Of a stretch of 64,000 bases of DNA, positions 48,461 to 62,330 are shown piece by piece. The notes beneath the pieces are model-generated. The model was given only the letters and a program-made list of their open reading frames with translations, searched no databases and had not been told where the DNA came from. The stretch is from Paramecium sonneborni (taxonomy: Eukaryota; Ciliophora; Oligohymenophorea; Peniculida; Parameciidae): NCBI GenBank assembly GCA_905182985.1, contig CAJJDN010000038.1:572440-636439 (forward strand), read 5' to 3'. Positions within the stretch are counted from its first letter, which is position 1. Each line of letters begins with the position of its first letter. Position numbers and translations under genes: made by a program.

Positions 48461-50152
48461 ATGAATCAAAGTTAAACGATTTCTACTCTTAACACTTCCA
48501 TCTAGAAGGCAAAATCTGATTTCCAACAAATCACAACTTAAAACAGGTATTTACAAAATTTGAACTAGATCTCTCATCTCACAAATGAAAATAGATAATT
48601 CTGAATACACTGATTAATTAATCAATTAAAAATAAAAAAATACTGTTGTAGATACATAACTAGCTTTAAGTGTAATCAAGGCATAAGAAGAATGTGCTTT
48701 GATTGCTCAAAAAATTGAAATAGAGACTAAAAAGAAGGTATATAATTACATCATTTTTTTAGTAAGATTTAGAAAATCTAGTAAATGCAATGAAAAGTAG
48801 TGCAAAAGACATCTCTAAAATAGAAAATGCAAATTCTGGTAGTGAATTGACTCAAGTTTAGAAAGTAATAAACAATTTCAATGTGATAGGCAGTTCGAGA
48901 TGCAGAATTGAAACTGTAATAGATTCACATTAAGCATAATGAATAATTAGCAGAAGTAGAAGCAGAAAAAGAATAATTGAATCTTAGTAGAAGGGAGAGA
49001 GTTATTTATTCAACAGTCTTTAAAGGAATTGAAAAAGATGCTATTTTCAAATAAAGAGAATATTAAAATTGTATAAGATAAAATGAATTGCTCAAAGAAG
49101 AGGTAAATTATAAATTAATTAATTATAGTAAAAATTTCTTCAAGATTAATTGAAATTAATAAAAGAATTAGCAGATAAAGAGCAAAACAATTTCTAAAAA
49201 GAATATGAAGCTTTATTCAAACCATAAAAGGATGAATAATAAGAATAATAAAGTATAGCTTCAGACTAAAAATCTCAAGCTTAAGGCCCTTATCTAACTG
49301 AATAAGGTGATTAATCTAAACCAATTTTGAAAGAAAGAAGTGAATCATAATAAGAATAAAAGGATGTAGCTTAGTAAGTTCTAGAATATGAGGCATAATT
49401 TAATAAACTTTATTTAGAAACAGGATTTAACAATGTTGAAGCTATACTAAAATAATACTATAATTAAGAAATTTGGATTGATGAAATCTATAGAGAAATT
49501 AATGAAATCAACTAAGAGGTAATTATTATAATATTATCTTTTTAGATAGAATAAACTGAGTAAAAGAATGAAAAAATCTAATAGTATTTACAAAGATTTA
49601 AATAAATGGCAAAAGCCCCAATTAAAGAATAAGCAAATTTAGAAGATACAAAAATTGAAAGAATTTCTAGAGGGATTGATCAAAATAAAAAGCAGATAGC
49701 TTAAATCTAACAATAATATATGAGGATTTAAGAATAAATAGGTGTTGAAATTATTAATGAAGATGATGATGAAACTACACTTTTACCAAAAATTGAATAA
49801 TTAGAAAAAATAATAGATAACATATTATTAGTTTCAAATTAATACATTCCAAAATAAGATCAAAAAAAGTAAAAAAAAGGAACAGTCAAATTTGATGATG
49901 ATAAAAGTGAAATATCTGGTACTAAATAACATACAGAATTAAAATCATAAACTGATCATTAAAATGATTTAGATAATATGTTGACAGAGGGTAAATAAGA
50001 TTTATTATTTTTTAGTTGAGAAGAAAAAGACATTGGCAGAATCAAGACATACTAAAGAAGAATTATAGAAGGAAAGTGTTGATTAAATGGTGTTAAATTA
50101 AAATAAAAAATAAAACTCTAAAAGATCAAAGCATTAACAATCACAATATTGA
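48461..50152 (+). CDS. Axonemal coiled-coil protein, outer-arm docking complex-like
   Basis: 513 residues in seven exons (introns 48547-48568, 48738-48762, 48865-48889, 49103-49128, 49519-49545, 49991-50015; spliced length is a multiple of three). Mostly coiled coil: ALSVIKAQEECALIAQKIEI, KAVRDAELKLQQIHIKHNEQ, SRRERVIYSTVFKGIEKD. The spacing of RERVIYSTVFKGIEKD with an adjacent basic coil recalls the CCDC63/CCDC114/CCDC151 docking-complex family, but this is a weak resemblance. Gln/Lys-rich tail. Divergent from SF-assemblin with 83 nt between starts, a context that fits ciliary function. Confidence 0.7.
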
Positions 50153-50432
50153 AAATATGAATTTGCATATATAAATTCTTAAATCATTTCTCTTCCTTCA
50201 TTACACATAAACCTAATTTCTAAAATTATGGCTAAGGATATTTTTTAAATTACTTAACATATTGTTGTATATGAAGGTCTTTTACTGGGATTAGATTATG
50301 ATGCTATTTGTTTAATGCAGATGACTAATTCCTGATATTGTGATAGGCAATTTTTTTACTCAATTAATGTTTCCATATTAATTATTATAAATATTTATTT
50401 TATATACGTTTTTATTTTCAATATAGAGAAAT

Positions 50433-51982
50433 ATGAATGCATCACATACAGAGTTTATAGAAAGCTATATTGATTAAAGCAATAATTACAGTAAAACAAA
50501 ACAATTTGATAAAACTGTATAAAATAATGGAATACATATGAAATAATAATCAATCTTTAGATACTTAGTTTTATTTTTGTCGATCTGGATAATTATTCCT
50601 TCATTTTATTGCTTTGATTAACCAGTTGCAATATATAAAACACTACAATCATTATTTTAAGAAGATTCAACCATAAATTTTGACTTATATTTCGCATCTC
50701 TATACATAATCTATGCCTTTGGTAATGCCTTCTTGCCTCTTTTAACAGGTGGAATGAGAGATTGTTATGGAGACAGAATAATTATGACTTATATAGTAGG
50801 TGTAAATATTATTAATTAATTTAGCTATTATGATATTGGGACAACTAACTTTTACAATTGGAGTTTATTTTAAATCATTTTTATTAATGATATTTGGTAG
50901 ATTACTTTTAGGATGGGGTATTGAATCATTGTTACCTTTATGGTCATCTTTTTTGGCTCCTTTTTTTAAGAATAGCATTGTAAGATTAAATTAAGTATAT
51001 AGTCAATAGTTTTGAGTATTTTACAACTTTTTTCATAAATTGGTTTAGTGCTATCTATCTATTTAACTCCAATCATTTAAAAAAATTACAATTTGATGAT
51101 ATCATTATTAAGTGGTGTAGCTTTTATATTAATTGGTTATATTTTATTGTGCTTAGGCTTTTTAATTGATGAAAAACTAGAAAATGAAAATTACTTATCT
51201 TCATATAGACAACTATAACCGAGCAGTGATATAATTTTAACAGAAGATGCTAAAATAATCAATAAGCTTTATTTTTTTAAATTTAAAGATATAAAAATAT
51301 TTCCTTAAATGTTTTGGCTACTTTTAGCTTTTAATTCAGTGTTCTATTGCTCTATAGTTACACTCGTAAATGTATCAATGTATATAATGGCATCAGTACT
51401 ATTTGATATCAATAATCAAATTGAAGAACTAGATATTGCATTATTTTGGATGCTAGGATGCTTATCTCTTTTTATTATTGGTCCATTGGTTCAATATTTT
51501 ACATATAGAAGATACTTAATAATTGTCTCTGTTATCATTATTATTATTGGTCATATTTAATACTTAACTTCACCTCACATAGGCTTAATTATTTTAGCAA
51601 TAGGCTATTGTTTATCATTCGTTTGCACTTGGAGCGCAATTATTTACATAATTAAATTAAAATCTTTTGGCAAAGCATTTGGTCTAACTGTTGGATTTTA
51701 AAATTTAATTTTTGTATCTATGCCTTTCTTATTGGACATCGTTAATAGAAATATTATGGGCACTTTTAAAGTTTTAATATCATTCTCTTTATTTGCTTTA
51801 ATTTTAGCTATCTAGATTTTAGTTGAAGATATAAGATGCTTCAAGTAAGAACTATATTTAAATTTAGCATCTTAGATAATAAACTAGCTCCTATGTAATT
51901 TAAAAAAATCAATAATGCAAGTAATGAAGATAATAATAATGAGACTGATTTATTTGCAGAATATTTAGAGAACCCTTAATGA
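50433..51982 (+). CDS. Major facilitator superfamily transporter (MFSD1-like)
   Basis: 492 residues in four exons (introns 50800-50824, 50980-51002, 51845-51867; spliced length is a multiple of three). About twelve hydrophobic helices, with an inter-helix 2-3 motif GGMRDCYGDR and FGRLLLGWGIESLLPL in helix 4-5, similar to the MFSD1 branch. The large central loop is charged (DEKLENENYLSSYRQL). The cytosolic tail is acidic/Asn-rich. Substrate unknown; MFSD1 relatives are lysosomal carriers. The first intron begins GTGTAA rather than GTA but is required to keep the frame. Confidence 0.85.
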
Positions 51983-52116
51983 AAAATAAGCATAATTTTT
52001 ATTATTAAAAACATTAAAATAATAATAATACTTTTTTAAATTATTTTTTCATGCAAAAAGATTTTAAATTAATATTATTGAATAAATTGTAATAGTGTGT
52101 ATGTATATTAATGACC

Positions 52117-54895
52117 TCAAATATTAATATCTTACAATGGTCTAACAATATATTGATTAGATTAACTGACTTAACTTGATTTTGTATTAATAATATTTTC
52201 TTTATATAATGATGATTTACGAACTTCAAAACTTGTAGATTCCTAAAAATAACAAATATTATATTACTTTAACTAATGTGGCATTTCCTCTTTGTTTAAA
52301 TGCATCAAACTCTGCTTAAACCATCATCAAATCTTCTTAAGTTTTATGATAATCTTTATTTAAGACGATGAATTTCTTTTTCCAAGTTTCAACTTCATTT
52401 TAATAATAGGTTATTTTTTCTTCAAATTAAACTACCTCATTTGATTAGTTTGACTCATATTCTCTAATTCTTTATTCAAATTCGTTAATTTATTATTATT
52501 TTTTTGCTAATTCTTCAATTAATTTATCTAATTTAAATTTAAGTTCTGATTCAGTATCTATTCTGATTTCAAGCTCCTATTTAAGAGCTTTGTTTTCAAC
52601 TAATAAATGATCTACCTTAAACTAATTTTCAGCATTTTCTGTTTAAAATTCTGTCAATTATTTACTAAGGAATGAATTTTTTTTTGATAATTCCTCTTCT
52701 AATTATTATTAATATTTCAAGTCTCCAGTCATACCATCAATTTATTTTGATAAACTTTCAATCACATGATTTTATTCTTCAATAAAACTCTTAAAAGAAA
52801 GATTTTCACTCTCAAATCTAAATAATTTCTCTCTTTATTATGTCAAAGCTTCATTCATTTACTATTCTAATCTCTTTTATTGATCTTCAGCTTATAATTA
52901 AATTGCTTAAAGTTAAGCTTTTAACGATTAAATTTCTCTTTAGTTTTCATCCTATAATATGCTTTGTTCTTAAATTAAATCATTCTTTTAATTTATTTAA
53001 AATAACATTCTTTAAATCTCTGAAGATAACAACGATAATTTCTCTTCATATTCATATATTTTTTTCTCTAAATCTTTAATTTATTACTAAGTTGTTTATT
53101 TAAATAAATTAAACTTATCTTATAACTCTTTAAGTTCATTTAACTTTTCATCATAATCCTTTTATAATCTTGATCTTATAGTCTATAATTATATATTAGT
53201 TTGATCAAGTTATTCAATTTAAATTCTTAAAGTAGAGTATTCCTCACCAGATTTATATTTTAATGTATTTATTTCATTTGATTATTAAGTAATTTATTAT
53301 TATAATGAATTTATGAGAAGGTTCAATTCTGTGATAGTTGATTCTAGTTAATTTTTTTTTTATTATAACTAATTGGTTGTTATTAAAGCATCTTCTACTT
53401 CTAATTTTAATTTATGATTTTCTTCTTAAAATTTCAATTTATATGTATTATATTCACTATATAATTAAGACTATTAATTTTTTAAATTTGAGATTTCATT
53501 TATTTTTTCATCAAGGGTAGATTACAAAATCTAATTAACATTATTTAATTAGTTTAACTCATTTTATAAATCCTCGTTATTAATTCTTAATGAATAATTT
53601 TCTTCTTGAAATTTTTTGGAGATTACATTTAGTTCCAATTAATATTAAGATTTATTTGATTCCAGCTCATCATTTTTGGATTATAGTTCAAAGTTAAAGT
53701 CTTATTAAATAGAACTTAGTTGTTAATTAAGATCAGATTTAAGCTTATCAATAGTTTTATTTAAGTCTGTTGATTGTTATTTTAATTTTGTAATTTATTC
53801 TTATAATTTTGAATTTTCTAATTTAGAAACTTCTAATTCACTCTATAGTAAAGATCTACATTTTTGAATTTCATCAGATTCAGTCTAATAATAGTCAACT
53901 TCCTAGTTAGCTGAATCCAATCTAAGCATTAGATTATCAATTTCTTTATATTAAGCTTAGATTGTTGTTTATTATTCTTACAATTTCATTTCTAACAATT
54001 GAATATTTCCTCTTAATTACTATAATTATTATTCTTTTTACTCTAAAAGAAAATTATATTATTCAATGGCTTATTTATCTTGATTCAATAAGAAAATATT
54101 TCTTTCCTATTGTTATATTGTTTCCAATTATCTATCCAGTTCTGATCTTATAAGAACTACTTAATTGCAAGCTTCTTAGTATTACTTTCTTAATTTAGAT
54201 GAATTATTTTCTAAATTTTCTATAATATTTTCTTTATTAATTAATTCAGAGTCTAATTCATTTAATTTTTATGTGAGTTACTCAATATAATTATTTTTTT
54301 CAATAATAATCATATTTAATCTTTCCATTTCAGTAGTAAGTAAAGCAATTTAATTTTCTAAATTTTCATTGACTGATTATTTTTTTAATTATTAAGTCAA
54401 ATATTTAACTTAATCATCAGAATGTTAGAATTATGTTTTGTATTAGTTTATTTCTTAAGTAAGATATTAAATTTCTGATTAATGATTAATTTATGATTCT
54501 TCATATAATTTTTTTATGTTTTCCATTTCAGTAGAATAAGTATTAGTATGTTATCTTTGACAAATAGATATCTGTTCAATTTCTTATTAGAGTTCATAAA
54601 TTCTTTAATGTAATTACTAGTTTTCATATGTTAATTATTCTATGTGTTATTCGTGTCCTTAACATCTCTTGTCTGTACAAAGCCTTACTGTTCTAGTTTC
54701 AATAACTGGTCTATAAGTAGTGGTTGTAGTTATAGTAGTTTTTGGTCTAGTTTAGTATGTTGTTATTTTTGTAACTCTACTATTGACAGATGAATCAGCT
54801 CTTTGATCTCTTATATTAGAGTGTGGGGAACTTATCAATCTTGTTGTAATGGATGATGTAGGAATAAACTTCTAAGTAGGTGATTGTGCTCTCAT
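52117..54895 (-). CDS. Large coiled-coil protein, 917 residues
   Basis: Two exons (intron 52243-52267). Basic Thr/Ser-rich head (QKFIPTSSITTRLIS; KTTITTTTTYRPVIETRTVR) followed by an almost continuous Gln/Glu/Leu/Asn coiled coil of about 750 residues (e.g. LTTEMERLNMIIIEKNNYIE, LRKQYQEACNQVVLIRSELD) and a short Ser-rich tail (KSSQVSQSNQYIVRPL). No catalytic or globular domain seen. Filament-forming or centrosomal/basal-body scaffold by composition; not assignable to a named family by eye. Confidence 0.75.
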
Positions 54896-55775
54896 CTTTC
54901 TTGATGTCGTTAAAATTAAATTAATATATAACAGTTAATAATTAATCAAATTCTGCTGAAATAATAAAAATTTTGAGATTCTTTAATCGTATAAATAATA
55001 TCAGCGTTATTAATTCCTAAAATCTTACTGCTCTCAAAGTTTCTTCACTGAATTTTTACTTAAATTATAATATATTATAATTTTATAATTTTTCAAGGTA
55101 CATATAAAAGAATCATCTACAATTACTTAAAATTTAATAAGTTAAGACAATAATATTATTCAATTTTTATTACCTCAGAAATACTTCTGTCATTCTATTC
55201 TAAAGAGATGTTATAAAATTCATTTTTTTTTTATTCAAAAATTTCTTGTATTTTATTTATTAATAAAGGATTTTTAAGGAATCTCTATTAAAATAAAATA
55301 GATTTTGTTTGATTATTTTCAAATAGTTAATACACACTTCTTTTAGTTTTTCCTAATAATTTTATTAATCAGAAATGTTTAAAAATAATTTGATTTTCAT
55401 ACCAAACACATTTTTTTAATTGCAAACTTATAATAATTTATTAAGATATATTTAAAATTAGTGATTGGTAATCCCTTCAAACTTTAGGTAACATTCTATA
55501 TAATTTGAATTCTTTTTATATTTCAAAAGATCTTAAATTTTTGCTTTTTCTTGACTATTCTTTTGAGTAAAATTCAAATAAAACACAAGATTATTTTATC
55601 TTTATAATAAAATAAATTGAAACAAGTAATCTTAATATTTGATATTAAGCATTTTTGGATTAATTAATAATATATAAAACTATTTTGGAATAAAAGAAAA
55701 TCAACTTTATTTGGCTTATTTAAATCAAAAAATAAGGTAAAAATAAATACAACAAAAAAATTATTTCATAAAATT
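54896..55775. other. Intergenic region with weak coding traces
   Basis: AT-rich. On the minus strand around 55120-55450 there are stop-free, Lys/Asn-rich stretches (EFYNISLEQNDRSISE; VCINYLKIIKQNLFYFNRDS) in two frames that do not join. Probably a decayed gene; no family visible. Confidence 0.35.
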
Positions 55776-56681
55776 TCAAAATTTAAATTCTTTAGAGATT
55801 AATACAAATGTTAGTATTTTTATTTGATTGATTAATGGTACAGTAGAAGCTAACTTAAAGTTTAATGATTGTAAATGTCTAATAAGTTATCCTTATGTTG
55901 AGTTTATTTTGATTTTAATTTTATTGACTGCTTCATTTTTTATTATATATTATATAAATTCTGTCACAAGATTTAAAAAGTTACCATTTTTTCTGTGCCA
56001 CTTAGCCACATACATTTTATTAATAATAGATTCTTTATCTTATAGTTCTCCAAAAACAGTATATAAGCAAAAACCCATATGACACTTGTGAAACTTATTT
56101 TATACTTAATATATAGTAATAAAAGCTCTCCCTTGTTTAGAAATTTCAACATATAATTCTGATTCATCAAATAATTTGATTGCTACCTAACCAATAGTTC
56201 TAGAGTTTTGTTTAAACTATTATTCCTCTGTTAATTCTCCTATTTAACGTTTAAGATTTTCAATAATAGCAGAACCTCTGCTATTGTAACTATCAAGAAA
56301 ACGGGATGATTGCTTCATATGAGATTCTGAAAGAGGTTAAATATTTCTAACACCAGTCCAACTTTAGCTTGATCCTGTAACTTTCCACCAATCTAATGTA
56401 TGTTGTTTGTTCTTTTGAGTTACATTAGTATCCTCTTCTGCTTATTTGACAGAATTCAAAATAGAGTGGAATGAGTCAAATAAATAATACACATCAGTTT
56501 CTTAATTTATCATATCTATAAATGCAGGGATTATTGTCAATGCAACATCCTTTCCAATCTATGCAATCTCAAATTTATTTGACACTTGTTTTGGTTATGA
56601 AGAATACTATAATTGAAGTGGCTATGATTAATGTACTTACAATTTATTCTTGCGTACAGAATCATACCTTTTTTATTACAT
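55776..56681 (-). CDS. Hypothetical protein, 301 residues
   Basis: Single open frame with good protein composition: MQQKRYDSVRKNKLQVHQSQ, KFEIAQIGKDVALTIIPAFI, HTLDWWKVTGSSQSWTGVRN, DESELYVEISKQGRAFITIY, KMYVAKWHRKNGNFLNLVTE. The N-terminus is Gln-rich and disordered; the remainder looks globular with no signal peptide or membrane helix. Not recognised. The antisense frame at 55828-56082, although hydrophobic, is judged a shadow of this gene. Confidence 0.6.
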
Positions 56682-58667
56682 TATTTATATAAATAATTGA
56701 ATTCATATTTATTTCTATATTTTAATAACAATAAATGTTAAACATGGTTTATTGAAAATTTATCATTTATTTTTAATTATCATACCAAAGTTAAGTTATT
56801 ATTCTTTCATTAAAAGCATTTAATTATTAAACCCTTAATTTCTTTAACTTTAAAAATTTTTAATGGAAAAATCAATTTTCTTTAAAATTATATTTAAGCT
56901 TATTTTTGATAAAATTATTAAAAAATAATTGTTTATACAACCCACAATTATAATACAATATTTTTTTAAAACATAATCATTAATTATCATTTTGCTTTAA
57001 AAAAAATGATCATCTAAAATTCAAATGATATATTGTTTGATTTTGGTATCTTAAGTTTTGTTCTGGGAGATAGGTTCACTTAGTAAGAAAAGGAAAAAAG
57101 AGCAACCATTAATATATTAAAACAAGAAACAATTAAACCACATAAATCATATATAAGAATTTTTGTGAAAAGTGATTTAATATACTACATTTTTGATATT
57201 AAAATATGTAATGATTTGTCCACTTAATAAATTATTATTGAATATATATTTAGATTTTTCCATGAATATTGGATAATTTTGTTAATCAAATATATAATTT
57301 GAAAAATAAACTAAATATAAATTCTAAAATTTCTTGTTAACTAAAATATGATTCTTCTCTTACCTCTAACAATTAAAAAAGTTTTTAAATTTGAAATCCT
57401 TAATTTATTTAATTGATAAATATGGAATTGATATTCTAAAATAAAAAAAGATTAAAAGTTTAGTGGTTAAATCAAAAAAATAATAAAAATATTATGCCAA
57501 AAAAATAATTAAAATAAATCATAAATTGATTTATGGTTGCAAGAATTAAACAGTCATATAAATAGTTATTAAAATATTATGAAAAGTTTTGAAGATCAAT
57601 CAGAAATTATGTTATTTAAATAAAGTTTTCAGTAAAAATTATTTTTATTGATAATTCAAAATTTTCCTTGTTGATAAATATAATTAAGCTAATTTAATTT
57701 AAAAAAAATAGTTATTTATTTTGCGGGTATGATGATTTTTTGAGAATCTATTATTTATTTATATTAATTTCTAATCTTTGTGGGCAAAGTAGTTAGCATT
57801 CCCTTAAATCCATTTAAAACTAGCATTATTATAATATTTATTTTAAATAAATGATCTTAACTAATTACTCTATTTATTTCCCAAATATTCCACTTATTTA
57901 TTGAGAGGAAAAATTATACAAATATAAGGTTATTTATATTGATTAATATTTGGAGTATAAATTTCTGGATTTTTTTCACCCCCTGCCCATAATTGCTTCA
58001 TTTGTATATCTAAAATCTGGTAATTCCTAGGTAACCCAATTCTAGTATGCTATGGAATTAGAAATTTAATTTTAATAATTGAAATCAAGAGTTTCATTGC
58101 AATTAACAAGGGTTTGGTTAAAAGGGTGAAATAAATGTGCAGATATGGTAAAGACTATAAAGATAAGCCAACGTGGAATTAGGTGTCTCAGCAGTCAAAC
58201 ATAATAATAGATAAATTATAATGGCGTTAGATAAGTCGAAATATTTTCAAAAAATAATAAAAATTAATAGATTGAAAATGCTTTTCTTTACTTACTCTAT
58301 TAGAGCTCATTATGATACGAAGCCCTTACAAATTTCGCTAATCCTATTAAACTCTCAAATAGTATTTTCTAATTAGTGTGTAGGAATAAAACTAATTTTT
58401 TTTAAATAAAAAATCAAATTTTAAAATCTTTAAATAATACTATTATTTAAAAAATTATATATATTAACAATTTTAGATAATTTTATTAATTTTTATAAGC
58501 CTCCACTTATTATAATAATTTGTGATATAAAATTAAACAATAAAATTCATTCTCATTTTAAATTATTTTAAATATTGCGATTCAAAGATCAAGTATTAGT
58601 AAGAAGTGTTAAAAATTGATTTATATCAAAAAATCTCTAAAATAAAATTCTAAGAAATAAAGAATAA
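56682..58667. other. Long AT-rich region with one GC-richer island
   Basis: Nearly 2 kb without a recognisable gene. Background is overwhelmingly A/T, but 57975-58230 is clearly richer in G/C. There, two plus-strand frames read like broken protein (LPIIASFVYLKSGNSQVTQF; KISQRGIRCLSSQTQQQINY). Nothing else supported. Confidence 0.4.
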
Positions 58668-59280
58668 ATGAGAAAATAACAAAAGAGTTAGTCATAAATA
58701 ATTTTAATTTCATAATATCTATGTTTTCAAATCTTAGGAATAATTGCAATTTAGTTGGCAATTTTCATTTGATCAAACATACTTTAGGTTTCAAATGGAG
58801 ATTAGATGAATATGAAAGTTCTTTAATTTAACATAGATAAATAATATTTAACAGCGACCAATAATAAGAAAGTTCAAAAAACAATAAATCTGCATATATA
58901 CTATGTTCTTATATGTGTAATTAAGAAAGAATCAACGACAATATTATGATGACATTTATAATCTAATTCTGAATTGTAGAGATTTATCTGATAAATTTTT
59001 AGTAAATGGTTAGATATTTGTTTTCTTAATTTACAAAATACTTCAAAGTGTACATTATTGACAGGATTTGCAATTTATAAATTTAGGTACACCAGATTAA
59101 AAAGCATATCAAACTCTCTAATGCTTTGTTGTTTATCAAACAACATCAGGGTAGGTTAAAATTCAACAATAAATCTTTAAGATGATAAAAATATTTTTAC
59201 TTATTTTTATTATTTTGAAATATCAATAAATTTTGGAATACTTTAAAATCAAGCATAAAATGTAGAAATAAATAATCCTC
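58668..59280 (+). pseudogene. Probable decayed membrane-protein gene
   Basis: Begins with a plausible anchor (MRKQQKSQSQIILISQYLCF then ILGIIAIQLAIFI) but the frame ends in TGA at once. Protein-like pieces continue in other frames (LGFKWRLDEYESSLIQHRQI; DLQFINLGTPDQKAYQTLQC). The composition resembles the extracellular part of ciliate sensor proteins such as the Cache gene in this window, but frames cannot be joined. Confidence 0.3.
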
Positions 59281-60704
59281 TTAGTAAAGAATTAAATTTG
59301 CTGCTATTTAATTATTTATTTATTAGAAAATAGTTATATTTATTTGGATAAAAAAAAAAGAAAATATTACTTAAATTTCTGATCAGAGTTATTTCATTTT
59401 TTTAATTTTTATAAACAAAATTCTAAATATTAAGATTTAATGCTCTTTTATTCTAATGTCCATTAAATTGGAACATTATTCAAAGCTTTTTAATAGTAAA
59501 TCAAAGCTTAGCCGCAAAACCCTTACATATATAATAAATATTGCATTTTCATAAGCTATAGACAAATTTTTATGATATGATTAAATTATACCTTTACTAT
59601 TAAGACTTTTTGAATGATATATATTACTAACAAGAGCTTAATTAAGGAATTTTATTGAATAATTAAATAATAATTCCAGTAGCCTTATAATTAAGATTGA
59701 GAATTGGTTTAAATTAAATATAATAAGTCGACACTTTACGTATATTGAATCAACATGCTTATGATCTATGGTTAAGTTAATGCTTTATCAAACCAAGTTA
59801 ATGCTTTCTTGATAGTTAATAATTTATAGTAATATTATATTTATTATTATAATTACATAAATATATCCTCCTAATTTAAGCGATATTTAACACTTCAATA
59901 ATAAGGACAGGAAATTTTCTAAATTTAAATCTAAAGATCTTTCTTATAATTGTAAACCTTCAATGTTTTAAGCACTATTGCTATTTATAGTCAATTTTTA
60001 TTTATTAATAATAGTTTATAAGTTTAAATATCTAATATTTCAATATCCCTTTGTCATATTGGTCTTAATAAAGTAGAAAATTAAAAATTAAGTATAATTT
60101 CTTCCTTTATTCTTCAAAACTAATTTTAATTGATTATTAATATTCTCTTAACTCTATCTTTTAGTAGAAGTATATCATTAATTTATGATAAATTTAATTA
60201 ATATTATTTATCTTCTTTTAATGAATATTTTCTTCCAATTTTTAAATTAGAATATCTATTGATAACAATATTTAATTGGTAATTTAGATTCTCAATAAAA
60301 CGATCACATTCAAAATTCTTACTTTAAATGAAATCAATTAAATTTATAAGATCCTGAATTAATGCATTTAAAACGCATTTATATAAATTCAGTGCATAAT
60401 TCAACATAACATATTGTTTCAATATCATCTCTATGATAATCACGTTAAAATTTTAAATTCAACTTTGCTTTTTAAATCATTTAAATATTTTTATATATTA
60501 TTTATTATTTATGACCTTTTTTAATTTATAATAATAAACTTTGATGAGATGAGAAAATAATTTTAATCTCTATTTAGCTAATGTTAGAATTAATTTTGAT
60601 TTTTAAGTTGTCCATTATGCAAATTTCTTAATAAAATTATTGGAAGAGATTATTGATTTATCATATATTTGGATTAATATAATTAAAAATCAATTTAATT
60701 TTAT
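59281..60704. other. AT-rich region with a minus-strand gene fragment
   Basis: Mostly featureless. A 13-nt unit (AAGTTAATGCTTT) occurs twice near 59773-59809. On the minus strand at about 60110-60450 two adjoining frames read DDIETICYVELCTEFIQMR and FIENLNYQLNIVINRYSNLK, resembling the N-terminal part of ciliate WD40-family proteins; no propeller follows, so this is a fragment. Confidence 0.35.
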
Positions 60705-61681
60705 ATGCCTTCATCTATTGATCTTTGTGAATTTTTTATTGACCTATTACATAGAGGTTTAGAGAAAGTTGATTTTAAGAATAAATTTTTTACTTTAGAA
60801 TTGAATATGATAATTGGAGCTGTAATGAGGTCATTATTTACTTTGATAATAGTACTTACGTTAGAAATAAGAGATTCAGTTAGTCTTTTTTATTATTCTT
60901 ATATCTGGTTTATTCAAGGATTATTTATGAATTATGAATCATAATATATATTTGATGGAATATCTGATACTATATGCAGAGAAATTTGGTATAAGTCAAT
61001 GAGTTTAGCTTAAAATTGTTTATAACTTGATCTTCTATTGAGATTATAGGGTTCTGAGGATATGTTAGATTTATGGTATGAGAGTGACTATTCTTTATCT
61101 GGTCTTTATAAAACAATTTTATTATGTCTAGCTGGGCTTGATTTATTGGAATTATTATTGTCTTTGATACGCAAATTTTGCTTAAAAGAAAATTAAGATT
61201 ATAAGAGTCCAGGATAAGCCTAATATTTTCTTAAATTTCGTTTACTGGGAGGTATTATTGGAATAATTATTATACTCATTCTCATTATAGTATTTAAAGA
61301 TTAAGAGGTAGATGGATTTAAGATTACTTAAGATATTATAATTTACATGGCTTGCCAAATGGGTGCAGCAACAATAATCTTGATTCGTTGTCTATATTAT
61401 TGTCATATTATTTATGTCGAAAAAGAATAAAATAAAGATTTGTAGTATCAGATAAGGCTGCTACAGAAAAATAATTAATATCGAAAAAATGGTATTGCAT
61501 CTTTATAGGATTCACATATGGGTTATTTGAAGGACCTGTTGCAATATATATACTAGTTTTTTCTATTGTTCTTTCTTACTGCAATGGATGGAATAAATTA
61601 TTCTGTGCCGCTAAAATTATAGATGTTTAAATTGTTAATGAAAAAGAATAATAAGAATAGTTAAATACAATAATTAAATGA
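60705..61681 (+). CDS. Multi-pass membrane protein, hypothetical
   Basis: About 310 residues with at least six hydrophobic helices (AVMRSLFTLIIVLTLEI, YKTILLCLAGLDLLELLLSL, GGIIGIIIILILIIVF, YCIFIGFTYGLFEGPVAIYI, VFSIVLSY) and short charged loops (VVSDKAATEKQLISKKW). Not recognised. Splicing one intron (about 44 nt, near 61394-61446) or an indel is required to link MGAATIILIRCLYY to the last two helices. It may be a member of a ciliate-specific membrane protein family. Confidence 0.5.
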
Positions 61682-61695
61682 ATATTTTATAAATT

Positions 61696-62330
61696 ATGAA
61701 TAATTTATCTCATCCTAATAAATATTATTTTAATGAAAATAAACAAACTTATATGGATTATTTTATAAATATAAAATAGTTCTAAATAAATTCACAATTC
61801 CGATTTGATAAAAAGGACTAATAAGAAATAAATACTATATAATAACTTAAATGTATCACTTTAATGGTGAAAATGATAGTATGGATGAATTTGATATCCA
61901 TTATTTATGGGTAACGTTTTGATTTAATATTATTATAATTAAAAAGGAAGAGTTAAATAACATTTTTGGTGGATATAAAATTGGGTTAGAATTAGAATTG
62001 ACATTCAGAAACAAATAAACAAGGAGAATAGCTTTATACCTAATTAATAAATGTAAAATTTAAATAAAATGAATTTAATTTATTCTAAAATAGGGGTTAA
62101 TTTGATGGCACTGAAATGAAAGTTTATAGATGGGACGAATTGAAAAGGGTTATAAAAAGTAATTATAAAATCAAATCATCTTAGAATGTCAAATTTAATG
62201 AAAAGAGATTAAGAAAAGGAGAATAAATTAGAGCAGATGCCAATATTTATTTAGTTTAGCGGCTATGTAATTTTTAGGGCTACATATTGAAAAATAGATT
62301 TAATCAACAAAAAATAAAACAAGTATTTTC
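61696..62330 (+). pseudogene. Frame-broken gene remnant
   Basis: The start looks genuine (MNNLSHPNKYYFNENKQTYM) but the coding sense jumps frames: YHFNGENDSMDEFDIHYLW, then EELNNIFGGYKIGLELELTF, then FDGTEMKVYRWDELKRVIKS and KRLRKGEQIRADANIYLVQ. The last frame stays open to 62810 but there runs antisense to a better gene. No family recognised. Confidence 0.3.

Noticed and set aside
50218..50336. 35-codon plus-strand frame starting MAKDIFQITQHIVVYEG
   Set aside because: Too short, no partner exon and no recognisable family; could be a relic but cannot be supported.
55828..56082. Hydrophobic plus-strand frame of 84 codons, possible small membrane protein
   Set aside because: It is exactly antisense to the more protein-like 301-residue minus-strand gene at 55776-56681.
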